Positions 1 to 7,210 of a DNA stretch of 20,449 nucleotides are shown here, in pieces; positions within the stretch are counted from its first letter, which is position 1, and each line of letters opens with the position of its first letter. Source of the stretch: an uncultured Bacteroidales bacterium. Its GTDB lineage: Bacteria > Bacteroidota > Bacteroidia > Bacteroidales > UBA932. The stretch is taken from assembly GCA_905235775.1 (NCBI GenBank), contig CAJOMY010000007.1, positions 1 to 20,449 of the forward strand. Direction: 5' to 3'. The position numbers and the translations under genes are program-made. Under the pieces are notes generated by a model. It had not been told where the DNA came from. It made no database searches and worked only from the letters and a program-made list of their open reading frames with translations.

Positions 1-667
1 CGGCGGCCGCCGGACCGTGGTGATCCCCGCCTGGCTGCTTGGCTACAATTCCACGACCGGTACTTCCTATCGCTACGATACGGCCCAGGAGTATCTGGAC
101 AAAGTGAGCGGTGGCTCGCCGATGATCTATGACATTGCTCTGACGGATGTCATCCCGGACATCCTGACGTGGCAGTGCGACTCCGTGGGCCGCTACGTGA
201 CCCGCCACTTCCCCGGCAAGAGCGCGGCCGATTCGCTCAAATACGGCATCTATTACATCCGCACCGGAGAGCCGGAATCCGAGACGAAGTTCAAGAACGA
301 CACGACGATCTATGTCAACTATACAGGCCGGCGCCTGGACGGCGTCGTGTTCGACACCAGCATCGCCGACACCGCCAAGTATTATGGCATCTACTCCGCG
401 TCCCGGACCTATGGCCCCAGCGCCGTCAAATGGTATAGCGAGGACGGGGACTACACCAAGATCACCATGACGGCCGCCGGCTCCTCCAGCAGTTCGGAAG
501 TCATCGCAGGCTTCTCCTTCGGCCTGGACCAAATGCATCCTTTCGAGAAAGGTGCCGTGATCTTCACCGCCAACTGGGGTTACGGCTCCCGGAGCTCCAG
601 TTCCGCCCTGCCGGCCTATTCCCCGTTGCGCTTCGACTTCGAGGTGGTCGCCAAACCGGCCTCTTAG
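1..667 (+). CDS. FKBP-type peptidyl-prolyl cis-trans isomerase, C-terminal part (5' end outside window)
   Basis: This frame is open from the first base (first full codon at base 2) to a TAG at 665-667, so the start lies upstream. FKBP enzymes isomerise Xaa-Pro bonds; Bacteroidetes have secreted or lipoprotein versions that help envelope proteins fold. The last 130 or so residues read as an FKBP domain: VNYTGRRLDGVVFDTS (strand plus the conserved YTG and FD core), then a VIAGFSFGLDQM segment matching the usual VIPGW..GL..M, a GAVIFTANWGYGS segment matching the usual ...YG, and a closing SPLRFDFEVV strand. The first residues (VVIPAWLLGY) resemble the end of another FKBP unit, so the full protein may have two domains. 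The VIPGW tryptophan is Phe here, so activity could be reduced. The next gene starts 3 bases downstream, suggesting cotranscription. The family call is firm; the substrate is unknown. Confidence 0.8.
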   Translation, partial: GGRRTVVIPAWLLGYNSTTGTSYRYDTAQEYLDKVSGGSPMIYDIALTDVIPDILTWQCDSVGRYVTRHFPGKSAADSLKYGIYYIRTGEPESETKFKNDTTIYVNYTGRRLDGVVFDTSIADTAKYYGIYSASRTYGPSAVKWYSEDGDYTKITMTAAGSSSSSEVIAGFSFGLDQMHPFEKGAVIFTANWGYGSRSSSSALPAYSPLRFDFEVVAKPAS

Positions 668-670
668 GAT

Positions 671-2074
671 ATGGCAGCGAATTCTGGCGCAGCCCCGACC
701 GAACTCGGAAGCGAGCGGATCGGCAAACTTCTGAAGCAGTACGCCGTACCGGGCATCATCGCCCAGACGGCGGCTTCTTTATACAATATGGTGGACAGCA
801 TCTACATCGGGCACATCCCCGGCGTGGGCTCCTCCGCCATCAGCGGCCTCGCGGTGACCTTCCCCCTGATGAACCTGTCCGCCGCGATGGGTACGCTGGT
901 GGGCGTAGGGGCCATGACGCTCATTTCCGTCCTGCTGGGGCAGAAAAACTATGGCGCCGCGCAGAAGGTTCTCTCCAATGTGCTGACGCTCAATGTGATC
1001 ATCGGCATTCTGTTCACCCTGGCCACCCTCCCGTTCCTCGATCCGATCCTGCGTTTCTTCGGTGCGAGCGACACGACGCTTCCCTTCGCCCGCAGCTACA
1101 TGTCCATCATCCTGGTGGGCAACACGTTCACGCACCTGTATTTCGGATTCAACGGCCTGATCCGCTCGGCCGGTCATCCGCGGGTAGCCATGAACCTGAC
1201 CCTCTTTACGGTCATTTCCAACGCCATCCTCGACCCCATCTTCATTTTCGTGCTGGGCCTGGGCATCCGGGGCGCGGCGCTCGCTACCGTGATCTGCCAG
1301 TTCATGGCACTGTGCTATACCCTGTATTTCTTCCATGACCGCAAGCGCCTGCTGCACTTCACCCGGCCGCTCTTCCAGCTGGACTGGCGGGTGGCCAGGC
1401 AGTCGCTGTCCATCGGTGCAGGGCCCTTCCTGATGAACGTGGCGGCCTCGATGGTGGCCCTGTTCATCAACCAGCAGCTCGGCAAGTACGGGGGTGACCT
1501 GGCCATCGGAGCCTATGGCATCGTCAACCGGCTCACGATGCTCTTCATGATGATCAATATGGGCTTCAACCAGGGCCTCCAGCCCATCGCGGGCTACAAT
1601 TACGGCGCCCGCCAGTACCGGCGCGTCCGGGAAGTCTTCATCCTGACCGCCAAGTGGGAGGTGCTCGTCACCTCGCTCTGCTTCCTGATGTCGGAGCTGG
1701 TCCCGCGCACCGCGGTGAGCCTCTTCACCAACGATCCCCAGTTGATCGACATGGCCGCCAGGGGCCTCCGCATTATGAACGCCGGCTTCGCCCTGGTCGG
1801 CTTCGGCATGGTCACGGGCAATTTCTTCCAGTGTCTCGGGATGGTCCGCAAGTCCATCTTCCTGTCGCTGTCGCGGCAGCTTCTCTTCCTGCTGCCACTG
1901 ATCTACACCCTGCCGCTCTGGCTGCAGGAGACGGGCGTCTGGATCAGTTTCCCGATTTCCGACACGCTCAACGTCCTCGTCTCCGTCGTCTTCATCGTCC
2001 GGCTGTTCCGCAAGTTCGACCGGCTCCAGGACGGCGAGAATCCCGAGATACTTGGCAGTACCATCCAATCATAG
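671..2074 (+). CDS. MATE family multidrug/Na+ or H+ antiporter
   Basis: This 467-residue polytopic inner-membrane protein has the length and organisation of MATE (NorM/DinF-like) exporters, which use a cation gradient to extrude organic cations and drugs. The N-terminus (LGSERIGKLLKQYAVPGI) runs into the family's first helix with the NMVDSIYIGH motif. About twelve hydrophobic helices follow in two six-helix halves; the second half has FNQGLQPIAGYNYGAR, the usual MATE half-repeat signature (GxxQxxxPxxGYNYGA). The ATG at 671 is 3 bases after the FKBP stop and gives the expected N-terminus. A kinase-like gene follows after 9 bases, so the three genes probably form one transcript. No regulator is visible. 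The substrate cannot be inferred from sequence. Confidence 0.92.
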   Translation: MAANSGAAPTELGSERIGKLLKQYAVPGIIAQTAASLYNMVDSIYIGHIPGVGSSAISGLAVTFPLMNLSAAMGTLVGVGAMTLISVLLGQKNYGAAQKVLSNVLTLNVIIGILFTLATLPFLDPILRFFGASDTTLPFARSYMSIILVGNTFTHLYFGFNGLIRSAGHPRVAMNLTLFTVISNAILDPIFIFVLGLGIRGAALATVICQFMALCYTLYFFHDRKRLLHFTRPLFQLDWRVARQSLSIGAGPFLMNVAASMVALFINQQLGKYGGDLAIGAYGIVNRLTMLFMMINMGFNQGLQPIAGYNYGARQYRRVREVFILTAKWEVLVTSLCFLMSELVPRTAVSLFTNDPQLIDMAARGLRIMNAGFALVGFGMVTGNFFQCLGMVRKSIFLSLSRQLLFLLPLIYTLPLWLQETGVWISFPISDTLNVLVSVVFIVRLFRKFDRLQDGENPEILGSTIQS

Positions 2075-2083
2075 TTTGAGAGT

Positions 2084-2695
2084 ATGGAAAAGAAGATCCT
2101 CATCAACGTGGGCCGCCAGTTCGGCGCAGGCGGCAAGGGCGTCGCCGAAATCCTGGGCAGGCGGCTGGGCATTCCGGTCTATGACAACGAGTTGCTGCAG
2201 AAGGCGGCCGAAGAAAGCGGATTCAGCCCCGCCTTCTTCAAGAGGACCGACGAGAAGCGCCGCCTGTTCCGTTTCGGCAGCCTGTTCGGCCTGAACCGGG
2301 CGAGTTCCTATGCTCCTTCGGCCATCGACGGGACGGAACTCTTCAGGTTCCAGAGCCAGGCGATCCGCGACATCGCCGGGCGGGGGAGCGCCATCTTCGT
2401 GGGGCGCGCCTCGGACTACGTCCTGCGCGACATGCCGTGCCTGGACGTCTTCATCTGTGCACCGCTGGAGGATCGTGTGGCGCGCGTTCGCGAGCGCACG
2501 GGCATGAACGCCGAAGAAGCGGAAAAATATATCCTCAAGAAGGAAAAGGCGCGCCGCGACTACTACAACTTCTACACCTTCGGGGACTGGGGCGTCGCTT
2601 CCAACTACGACCTCTGCATCGACTCCTCGCTCGTCGGCATCGAGGGCGCGGCGGACCTGATCATCGGCTTCGGCCAAAAATCCGGATTAATCTAA
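2084..2695 (+). CDS. Cytidylate kinase-like family protein
   Basis: This 203-residue cytoplasmic protein belongs to the cytidylate-kinase-like P-loop family (AAA_26/Cytidylate_kin_2), common in Bacteroidetes and Firmicutes and distinct from true Cmk. The N-terminal NVGRQFGAGGKGVAEILG segment matches the family's ISREFGSGGxxIA nucleotide-binding loop, followed by LGIPVYDNELL, the second conserved block. FVGRASDYVL in the middle and an Arg-rich lid-like RVARVRERTG also fit. The C-terminal DYYNFYTFGDWG block matches the family's usual YY..YTG..WG. The physiological substrate of the family is not settled as far as I know, so I give no gene symbol. It is the last gene of the FKBP-MATE-kinase run; a strong hairpin follows its TAA stop. 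Confidence 0.85.
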   Translation: MEKKILINVGRQFGAGGKGVAEILGRRLGIPVYDNELLQKAAEESGFSPAFFKRTDEKRRLFRFGSLFGLNRASSYAPSAIDGTELFRFQSQAIRDIAGRGSAIFVGRASDYVLRDMPCLDVFICAPLEDRVARVRERTGMNAEEAEKYILKKEKARRDYYNFYTFGDWGVASNYDLCIDSSLVGIEGAADLIIGFGQKSGLI

Positions 2696-2696
2696 C

Positions 2697-2726
2697 CCCG
2701 CCGGGCAGCCGTTTGCCCCGGGCGGG
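2697..2726 (+). terminator. Stem-loop after the kinase gene, possible terminator
   Basis: Directly after the TAA stop, CCCGCC (2697-2702) pairs with GGCGGG (2721-2726), and inside it GGGCA (2703-2707) pairs with TGCCC (2714-2718) around a 6-base loop, with a 2-base bulge. That is an 11-pair GC-rich hairpin. The T-run expected of a classical terminator is absent (TAAATGTT follows), so its role as a terminator is inferred from position and stability only. Confidence 0.45.
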
Positions 2727-2765
2727 TAAATGTTGCCCCGGGGAAACATGGTGCAACGGAAAGCG

Positions 2766-2789
2766 AGCGGGCTTCAGAGTCCGCCCGCT
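2766..2789. terminator. Stem-loop at the convergent kinase/mazG junction
   Basis: AGCGGGC (2766-2772) pairs perfectly with GCCCGCT (2783-2789) around a 10-base loop, followed on the + strand by TTTCCCC. It overlaps the last codons and the TGA stop of mazG on the - strand. Its place between convergent genes suggests a bidirectional terminator, but the T-tracts are short on both strands. Confidence 0.4.
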
Positions 2790-3565
2790 TTCCCCTCATC
2801 CCAGATGGCGTCCATCTCGGCGAGGGTCAGGTCCGTGAGTTTGCGCCCCTTTCTGAGGGTCTGCTCTTCCAGGTAGCCGAAGCGGCGGCGGAACTTGGAG
2901 CAGGTGCCGCTCAACGCGGCTTCCGGATCCACGCCATAAAGCCGTGCGGCGTTGATGACGGCAAAAAGCAGGTCGCCGAATTCTTCTTCCATGTGGCGCG
3001 GGTCCTGCTCGTCGCAGGCCTCGCGGACCTCGCCCAACTCTTCGCGCACCTTGTCCCAGACGTCCTCGCGCCGCTCCCAGTCGAAACCGCAGCCGCGGGC
3101 CTTCTCCTGCATGGAGAGGGCCTTGAGCAGGGCCGGCATCGCATCCGGAATGCCGGACAGGACGGTCTTGTTGCCGTCTTTTTCCCGGGCCTTGACGAGC
3201 TCCCAGGTGTCGGCGATCTCCTTGGCTGTCGTGGGTTTGCCGGCCTCCGGACCGAAGACGTGCGGGTGCCGGAAGACCATCTTCTCCACCACCTTGTCCA
3301 GCGAATCCGCGATGTCGAACGATCCTTCTTCCTGCCCGATGCGTGCGTAGAAAACGAGGTGGTAGAGCAGGTCTCCGATCTCCTTGGCCGTGCCGGAACG
3401 GTCGCCTTTGAGAATGGTGTCGCTAAGCTCGTAGACTTCTTCTTCCGTCATCGGACGGATGGTCTCCATCGTCTGGGCGGCATTCCAGGGACACTTTTCG
3501 CGGAGGGCGTCCATCGTGTCGAGCAGGCGGCCGAAGGCCGCGGTCTTCTCTTCTTTGGTATGCAT
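2774..3565 (-). CDS. mazG: Nucleoside triphosphate pyrophosphohydrolase MazG
   Basis: This 263-residue cytoplasmic enzyme hydrolyses (d)NTPs to monophosphate and pyrophosphate and helps clear damaged or surplus nucleotides. It has the full two-domain MazG layout: a first all-alpha domain with CPWNAAQTMETI, EEEVYELSDTI and the metal-binding EIGDLLYHLVF block, then FRHPHVFG between the halves, and a second domain with ELGEVREACDE and EEEFGDLLFAVINAAR. Both sets of EExxE/ExxD-type acidic residues are present. The frame stays open upstream to 3625, but I chose the ATG at 3563-3565 (MHTKEEKTAAF). The longer form would add an unrelated stretch that reads through the -7 box at 3591-3598. The gene is divergent from the CoA-transferase gene and convergent with the kinase gene. 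Confidence 0.93.
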   Translation of the reverse strand: MHTKEEKTAAFGRLLDTMDALREKCPWNAAQTMETIRPMTEEEVYELSDTILKGDRSGTAKEIGDLLYHLVFYARIGQEEGSFDIADSLDKVVEKMVFRHPHVFGPEAGKPTTAKEIADTWELVKAREKDGNKTVLSGIPDAMPALLKALSMQEKARGCGFDWERREDVWDKVREELGEVREACDEQDPRHMEEEFGDLLFAVINAARLYGVDPEAALSGTCSKFRRRFGYLEEQTLRKGRKLTDLTLAEMDAIWDEGKAGGL

Positions 3566-3585
3566 GGAAATATTTGCTACATTTG
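3554..3585 (+). promoter_or_regulatory. Promoter of the CoA hydrolase/transferase gene (-33 and -7 boxes)
   Basis: TTTG at 3554-3557 and TACATTTG at 3578-3585 match the Bacteroidetes -33 (TTTG) and -7 (TAnnTTTG) boxes with a 20-base spacer. The expected transcription start is near 3589, about 26 bases before the ATG at 3615. The -33 element lies inside the first codons of mazG, so the divergent transcripts overlap at their 5' ends. Confidence 0.6.
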
Positions 3586-3590
3586 CGGTG

Positions 3591-3598
3591 CAAAAATA
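3591..3598 (-). promoter_or_regulatory. mazG promoter, -7 box
   Basis: On the - strand this reads TATTTTTG, a perfect TAnnTTTG Bacteroidetes -7 box, giving a predicted 5' UTR of about 22 bases before the mazG ATG at 3565. No convincing -33 TTG is seen at the usual spacing. Confidence 0.55.
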
Positions 3599-3614
3599 AG
3601 AATTAATCTCCAAT

Positions 3615-4916
3615 ATGAATCCCATCCGGTTCGTTTCTGCCGACGAGGCGGTCAGTCACATTCCCTCCCATTGCCATGTCCACCTGAGCAGCGTCGCCAG
3701 CGTCCCGCATTGCCTGATCCAGGCCCTGTGCCGCCGCGCGGACGCCGGGGATGTCACCGGCCTGCATTTCCACCATTTCCACACGGAGGGCGCCGCCCCG
3801 TACAGCGATCCGCATTACGAAGGGATCTTCTTCGAGCAGGGATTCTTCGTGGGCCCGAACGTCCGCAAGAGCGTGAACGAGGGCTATGCAGACTATCTGC
3901 CCGTGCACCTGGGCGAGAGCCAGAAACTTTATCGCGAAGGCTACATCCCCCTCGGGGCCGCCCTGGTCAACGTGTCGCTGCCGGACGAGCAGGGACGCGT
4001 CTCGCTCGGCACCTCCGTGGATTGTTCCGTGGCGGCGATCGAGAGCGCGAAGCTCGTGATCGGCGTGGTCAACCCGAACGTCCCCTTTGCATACGGCGAC
4101 CTGATTCCGCTGGACAGATTCGACTACCTGGTCAGCGACGACACGCCGCTGGTGACGGCCGACTTTGCGGAGCCGACGCCCACCGAAGTGCTGATCGGCA
4201 GGAACGCCGCCGCGCTGGTGGACGACGGCGACTGCATCCAGATGGGTATCGGCGCCCTGCCGAACGCCCTCGCGGCCCAGCTCCGCGGCCACAAGCATCT
4301 GGGCCTGCACACGGAGATGTTCGCCGACGGCCTGCTCCGCCTGATCAAGGCGGGCGTGATCGACGGCAGCAACAAGGCCATCGACACCGGCAAGGTCGTG
4401 GCTTCCTTCCTGCTCGGCTCGCAGGAGGTCTATTCTTTCATCGACCATAACCCCGGCGTGCTGATGCGCGACATCAAATATGTCAATGACCCGTTCATCA
4501 TCCGCCAGAACCCCCGCATGAAGGCGATCAATGCCGCCACGGAGGTGGACCTGACCGGCCAGATCAGCGCCGACTCCATCGGCATGCGCATCTGGAGCGG
4601 CACCGGCGGCCAGCTGGAGTTCGTGCGCGGTGCCTCCATGAGCGAGGGCGGCAAGAGCATCACCTGCTTCCCCACGCGCACCAAGTACGGCGGCAGCAAG
4701 ATCGTCCCGCAGCTCCACGACGGCGCCGGCGTGGTCACGCCCCGTGCGGATGCACACTGGATCGTGACCGAATACGGCTCCGTGGACCTCTACGGCAAGA
4801 GTCTTCAGGAGCGCGCCAAGCTGCTGATCGGCATCGCCCACCCGGACGACCGGGAGATGCTGGACCGTGCCGCCTTCGGGCGCTTCGGCCCGCACTGGCA
4901 CAATTTCAGTATCTAG
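3615..4916 (+). CDS. Acetyl-CoA hydrolase/CoA-transferase family protein (4-hydroxybutyrate CoA-transferase-like)
   Basis: This 433-residue cytoplasmic enzyme belongs to the acetyl-CoA hydrolase/transferase family (AbfT, Cat1, Ach1), which moves CoA between short-chain acids or hydrolyses acetyl-CoA. It keeps the core landmarks: IGVVNPNVP in the N-terminal half, GIGALPNALA, then LGLHTEMFADG, where Glu234 is at the position of the glutamate that forms the glutamyl-CoA intermediate in this family. The C-terminal half has SGTGGQLEFVRGA, SEGGKSI and VVTPRADAHWIVTEYG. The length matches AbfT-type enzymes (about 430-440), not longer Ach1 forms. In anaerobic Bacteroidales such enzymes fit acetate, butyrate or succinate CoA exchange, but no neighbouring pathway gene tells which acid is used. 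It is apparently a single-gene transcript from the promoter at 3554-3585. Confidence 0.9.
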   Translation: MNPIRFVSADEAVSHIPSHCHVHLSSVASVPHCLIQALCRRADAGDVTGLHFHHFHTEGAAPYSDPHYEGIFFEQGFFVGPNVRKSVNEGYADYLPVHLGESQKLYREGYIPLGAALVNVSLPDEQGRVSLGTSVDCSVAAIESAKLVIGVVNPNVPFAYGDLIPLDRFDYLVSDDTPLVTADFAEPTPTEVLIGRNAAALVDDGDCIQMGIGALPNALAAQLRGHKHLGLHTEMFADGLLRLIKAGVIDGSNKAIDTGKVVASFLLGSQEVYSFIDHNPGVLMRDIKYVNDPFIIRQNPRMKAINAATEVDLTGQISADSIGMRIWSGTGGQLEFVRGASMSEGGKSITCFPTRTKYGGSKIVPQLHDGAGVVTPRADAHWIVTEYGSVDLYGKSLQERAKLLIGIAHPDDREMLDRAAFGRFGPHWHNFSI

Positions 4917-4967
4917 GACAGGCTCGCCACTGCCCGGCTGCTGCTTTTACGGGTTGGGAAAAATAGT

Positions 4968-4975
4968 TATATTTG
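4968..4975 (+). promoter_or_regulatory. Promoter of the GNAT-prfA unit, -7 box
   Basis: TATATTTG matches TAnnTTTG exactly and lies about 20 bases before the ATG at 4996. The upstream half is weak (TTTTA around 4945-4949). It lies in the 79-base gap after the CoA-transferase gene and probably drives both the GNAT-like gene and prfA. Confidence 0.55.
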
Positions 4976-4995
4976 CAGGCTTTTTATAAAAGAAG

Positions 4996-6114
4996 ATGCC
5001 CGATTACCAGATTCGCGAAGTCAGCAGCCGCAAAGACCTGATGCGTTTCATCCGTTTCCCGGATGAGCTGTACCGGGACTGTCCCCAGTACGTCCCGGCC
5101 CTGCACGAAGACCAGGTCCGCTCGCTGACCCGCGTGGCGCCGCTCAAGTACTGCCGCCACAAACTTTGGCTGGCGCTGGACGGCAAGCGCGTCGTGGGGC
5201 GCATCAGCGGCATGGTCAACCCCCGCTACAACGAGATCTACGGCCGCAGGCGCGCCCGTTTCGGCTGGTTCGACTGCATCGACGACTTCGAAGTCGCCCG
5301 GCTGCTGCTCGGCACGGCGGAGGCCTGGGCCCGGGAGCAGGGGATGGACGAGATCCACGGACCGCTCTATTACAACACCTTCGGCAAACAGGGCATGCTC
5401 GTCGAGGGCTACGACCGCATCCCGCCCTTCAACTGCCTGTACAACTTCCCGTATTACAACGACTTCGTCCGCGACTTCGGCTATGAGAAGGAATGCGACT
5501 GGATCCAGTACAAGATGGTCGCCAACCACGGCGTCCCCGACAAGGCCCTCCGGGTGTCCAGGATGGTGCAGGAGCGCTACAAGCTCCATTTCGGCAGCAT
5601 CGACCGCCTCAAGCGCGACAAGGCGCAGGTCCGCCGTTTCTTCGAGGTTTACAACGAGAGCTTTGCCGGTTCCGTGACGAACTTCATCCCCCTGACGGAG
5701 GAGGAAATCGAAGAAGAGGCGGCATCCATGATGCCGTTCCTGTCCGACAAGACCAGCAGCGTACTGCTTGACGAGCATGACGGAATCGTCGCCTTCGGCA
5801 TCTCCTTCCCGACCATCTCGCCGGCCCTGCAGAAGGCGAAAGGCCGGCTCTTTCCATTCGGCTGGTGGCACCTCTGGCGTGCGATGCACAATTACGAGGT
5901 CACGGACCTCATGGTCAACGGCGCCGCGCCCGAGTGGCAGAACAAGGGCGTGTCGGCCGTCTATTACGAAGAGATGGCGGACAAGGCCATCCGGGTCGGG
6001 AACCGCTGGGCCATCTCCAACCCGCAGATAGAATCCAACAGTGCGGTCAATATCTGGAACAGCTACGAACACGAGCCGTTCATGCGCCGCCGCTGCTACC
6101 TCAAGAAGATTTGA
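4996..6114 (+). CDS. GNAT N-acetyltransferase-like protein (YghO-like, unknown substrate)
   Basis: This 372-residue soluble protein resembles the YghO-like GNAT-related proteins seen in Bacteroidetes and enterobacteria. The N-terminal part has an acetyltransferase-like fold pattern: FIRFPDELYRDCPQYVP, LWLALDGKRVVGRISGMVNPRYNE and a FGWFDCIDDFEVARLLL segment. The middle holds DEIHGPLYYNTFGKQGMLVEGY. A second GNAT-like part follows with SVLLDEHDGIVAFGISFP and a C-terminal YYEEMADKAI...NPQIESNSAVNIWNSYEHEPFMRRRCYLKK, which resembles the closing strands of a GNAT fold. The standard Q/RxxGxG/A acetyl-CoA loop is only approximated by EWQNKGVSAVYYEEM. Its ATG follows a clear -7 box, and prfA starts 4 bases after its TGA, so the two are probably cotranscribed. 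The substrate is unknown; a link to translation is only suggested by that neighbourhood. Confidence 0.75.
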   Translation: MPDYQIREVSSRKDLMRFIRFPDELYRDCPQYVPALHEDQVRSLTRVAPLKYCRHKLWLALDGKRVVGRISGMVNPRYNEIYGRRRARFGWFDCIDDFEVARLLLGTAEAWAREQGMDEIHGPLYYNTFGKQGMLVEGYDRIPPFNCLYNFPYYNDFVRDFGYEKECDWIQYKMVANHGVPDKALRVSRMVQERYKLHFGSIDRLKRDKAQVRRFFEVYNESFAGSVTNFIPLTEEEIEEEAASMMPFLSDKTSSVLLDEHDGIVAFGISFPTISPALQKAKGRLFPFGWWHLWRAMHNYEVTDLMVNGAAPEWQNKGVSAVYYEEMADKAIRVGNRWAISNPQIESNSAVNIWNSYEHEPFMRRRCYLKKI

Positions 6115-6118
6115 TCCC

Positions 6119-7210
6119 ATGGCAGACAACAATACCCTACTCGACAAAGTACTTTCCCTGGAAGGGAAGTTCAAGTCGCTCCAGGAGCAGCTTTCAAGCC
6201 CCGAGGCGATGGCGGACATGAAGAAGTACGTCCAGCTGAACAAAGACTACAAGGAGCTGGAACCCATTATCAAGGCCGGCAAGGTCTATGAAAAGATGGT
6301 GGAGGACCTTGCCTCCGCCAAGGACATCCTCGTCAACGAAAAGGACGAGGAACTGCGCGAAATGGCTCGCATGGAGATCGCCGAGATCGAGCCCCAAATC
6401 CCGGGAATGGAGCAGCAGATCAAGCTCCTGCTCATTCCGGCCGACCCCGACGACGGCAAGAACGCCATGGTGGAAATTCGCGGCGGCACCGGCGGCGACG
6501 AGGCGGCGATCTTCGCCGGCGACCTCTTCCGCATGTACCAGCATTTCGCGGAGCGCCGCGGCTGGAAGCTCGAGGTCACCGATCAGGCGCCCGGCACCTC
6601 CGGCGGCTTCAAGCAGATTGTCTTCAAGCTCTCCGGCTCAGACGGCGTCTACGGCGTCATGAAATACGAATCCGGCGTACACCGCGTCCAGCGTGTGCCG
6701 CAAACCGAGACCCAGGGCCGCATCCAGACTTCCGCCGCCTCGGTGGCGGTCTTCCCGGAGGCGGGCGAGTTTGACGTGGACCTGAACTGGGACGACATCC
6801 GGCTCGACCTGTTCTGCGCTTCGGGCCCGGGCGGCCAGGGCGTCAACACGACCTACTCCGCCGTGCGCCTGACCCATATCCCCACCGGCCTGGTGGTCCA
6901 GTGCCAGGAGGAGCGCTCCCAGCTGAAGAACAAGGACCGCGCCTTTGAGGAACTCCGGACCCGCCTCTACAACCTGGAGCACCAGAAATACCTGGACGGC
7001 ATCGCCGCCAAGCGCAAGACCATGGTCTCCACCGGCGACCGCTCCGCCAAGATCCGCACGTACAATTACCCGCAGGGCCGCGTCACGGACCACCGTATCA
7101 ACTGGTCGATGTACAACCTCCCCGTCTTCATGGACGGGGATATCCAGGAATGTATCGACCAGCTGCAGATCGCCGAGAACGCCGAGCGCCTCAAGGAAGC
7201 CGGAGACTAG
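6119..7210 (+). CDS. prfA: Peptide chain release factor 1 (RF1)
   Basis: This 363-residue protein is the release factor that reads UAA and UAG and triggers hydrolysis of peptidyl-tRNA. The start is the ATG at 6119 (MADNNTLLDK), 4 bases after the upstream TGA; the open frame continuing upstream to 6041 lies inside the previous gene. An N-terminal coiled region leads to EIRGGTGGDEAAIFAGDLFRMY. The codon-recognition PxT motif is P194-Q195-T196, which marks it as RF1 rather than RF2 (SPF). The catalytic GGQ is at 238-240 in SGPGGQGVNTT. The C-terminus (STGDRSAKIRTYNYPQGRVTDHR) is standard. One oddity: the loop after PxT reads GRIQTSA, with Gln203 where RF1 and RF2 normally have His. The gene ends with a TAG that interlocks with the stop of the convergent uridine phosphorylase gene. 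Confidence 0.97.
   Translation: MADNNTLLDKVLSLEGKFKSLQEQLSSPEAMADMKKYVQLNKDYKELEPIIKAGKVYEKMVEDLASAKDILVNEKDEELREMARMEIAEIEPQIPGMEQQIKLLLIPADPDDGKNAMVEIRGGTGGDEAAIFAGDLFRMYQHFAERRGWKLEVTDQAPGTSGGFKQIVFKLSGSDGVYGVMKYESGVHRVQRVPQTETQGRIQTSAASVAVFPEAGEFDVDLNWDDIRLDLFCASGPGGQGVNTTYSAVRLTHIPTGLVVQCQEERSQLKNKDRAFEELRTRLYNLEHQKYLDGIAAKRKTMVSTGDRSAKIRTYNYPQGRVTDHRINWSMYNLPVFMDGDIQECIDQLQIAENAERLKEAGD

Noticed and set aside
2993..4450. Open frame of 485 codons on the + strand across mazG and the CoA-transferase gene
   Set aside because: It overlaps two clear family members in other frames, and its translation is Arg/Pro/Gly-rich low-complexity sequence typical of a shadow frame.
3603..4901. Open frame of 432 codons antisense to the CoA-transferase gene
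   Set aside because: Shadow frame: His/Ala/Val/Asp-rich translation with no family resemblance, opposite a protein with intact catalytic motifs.
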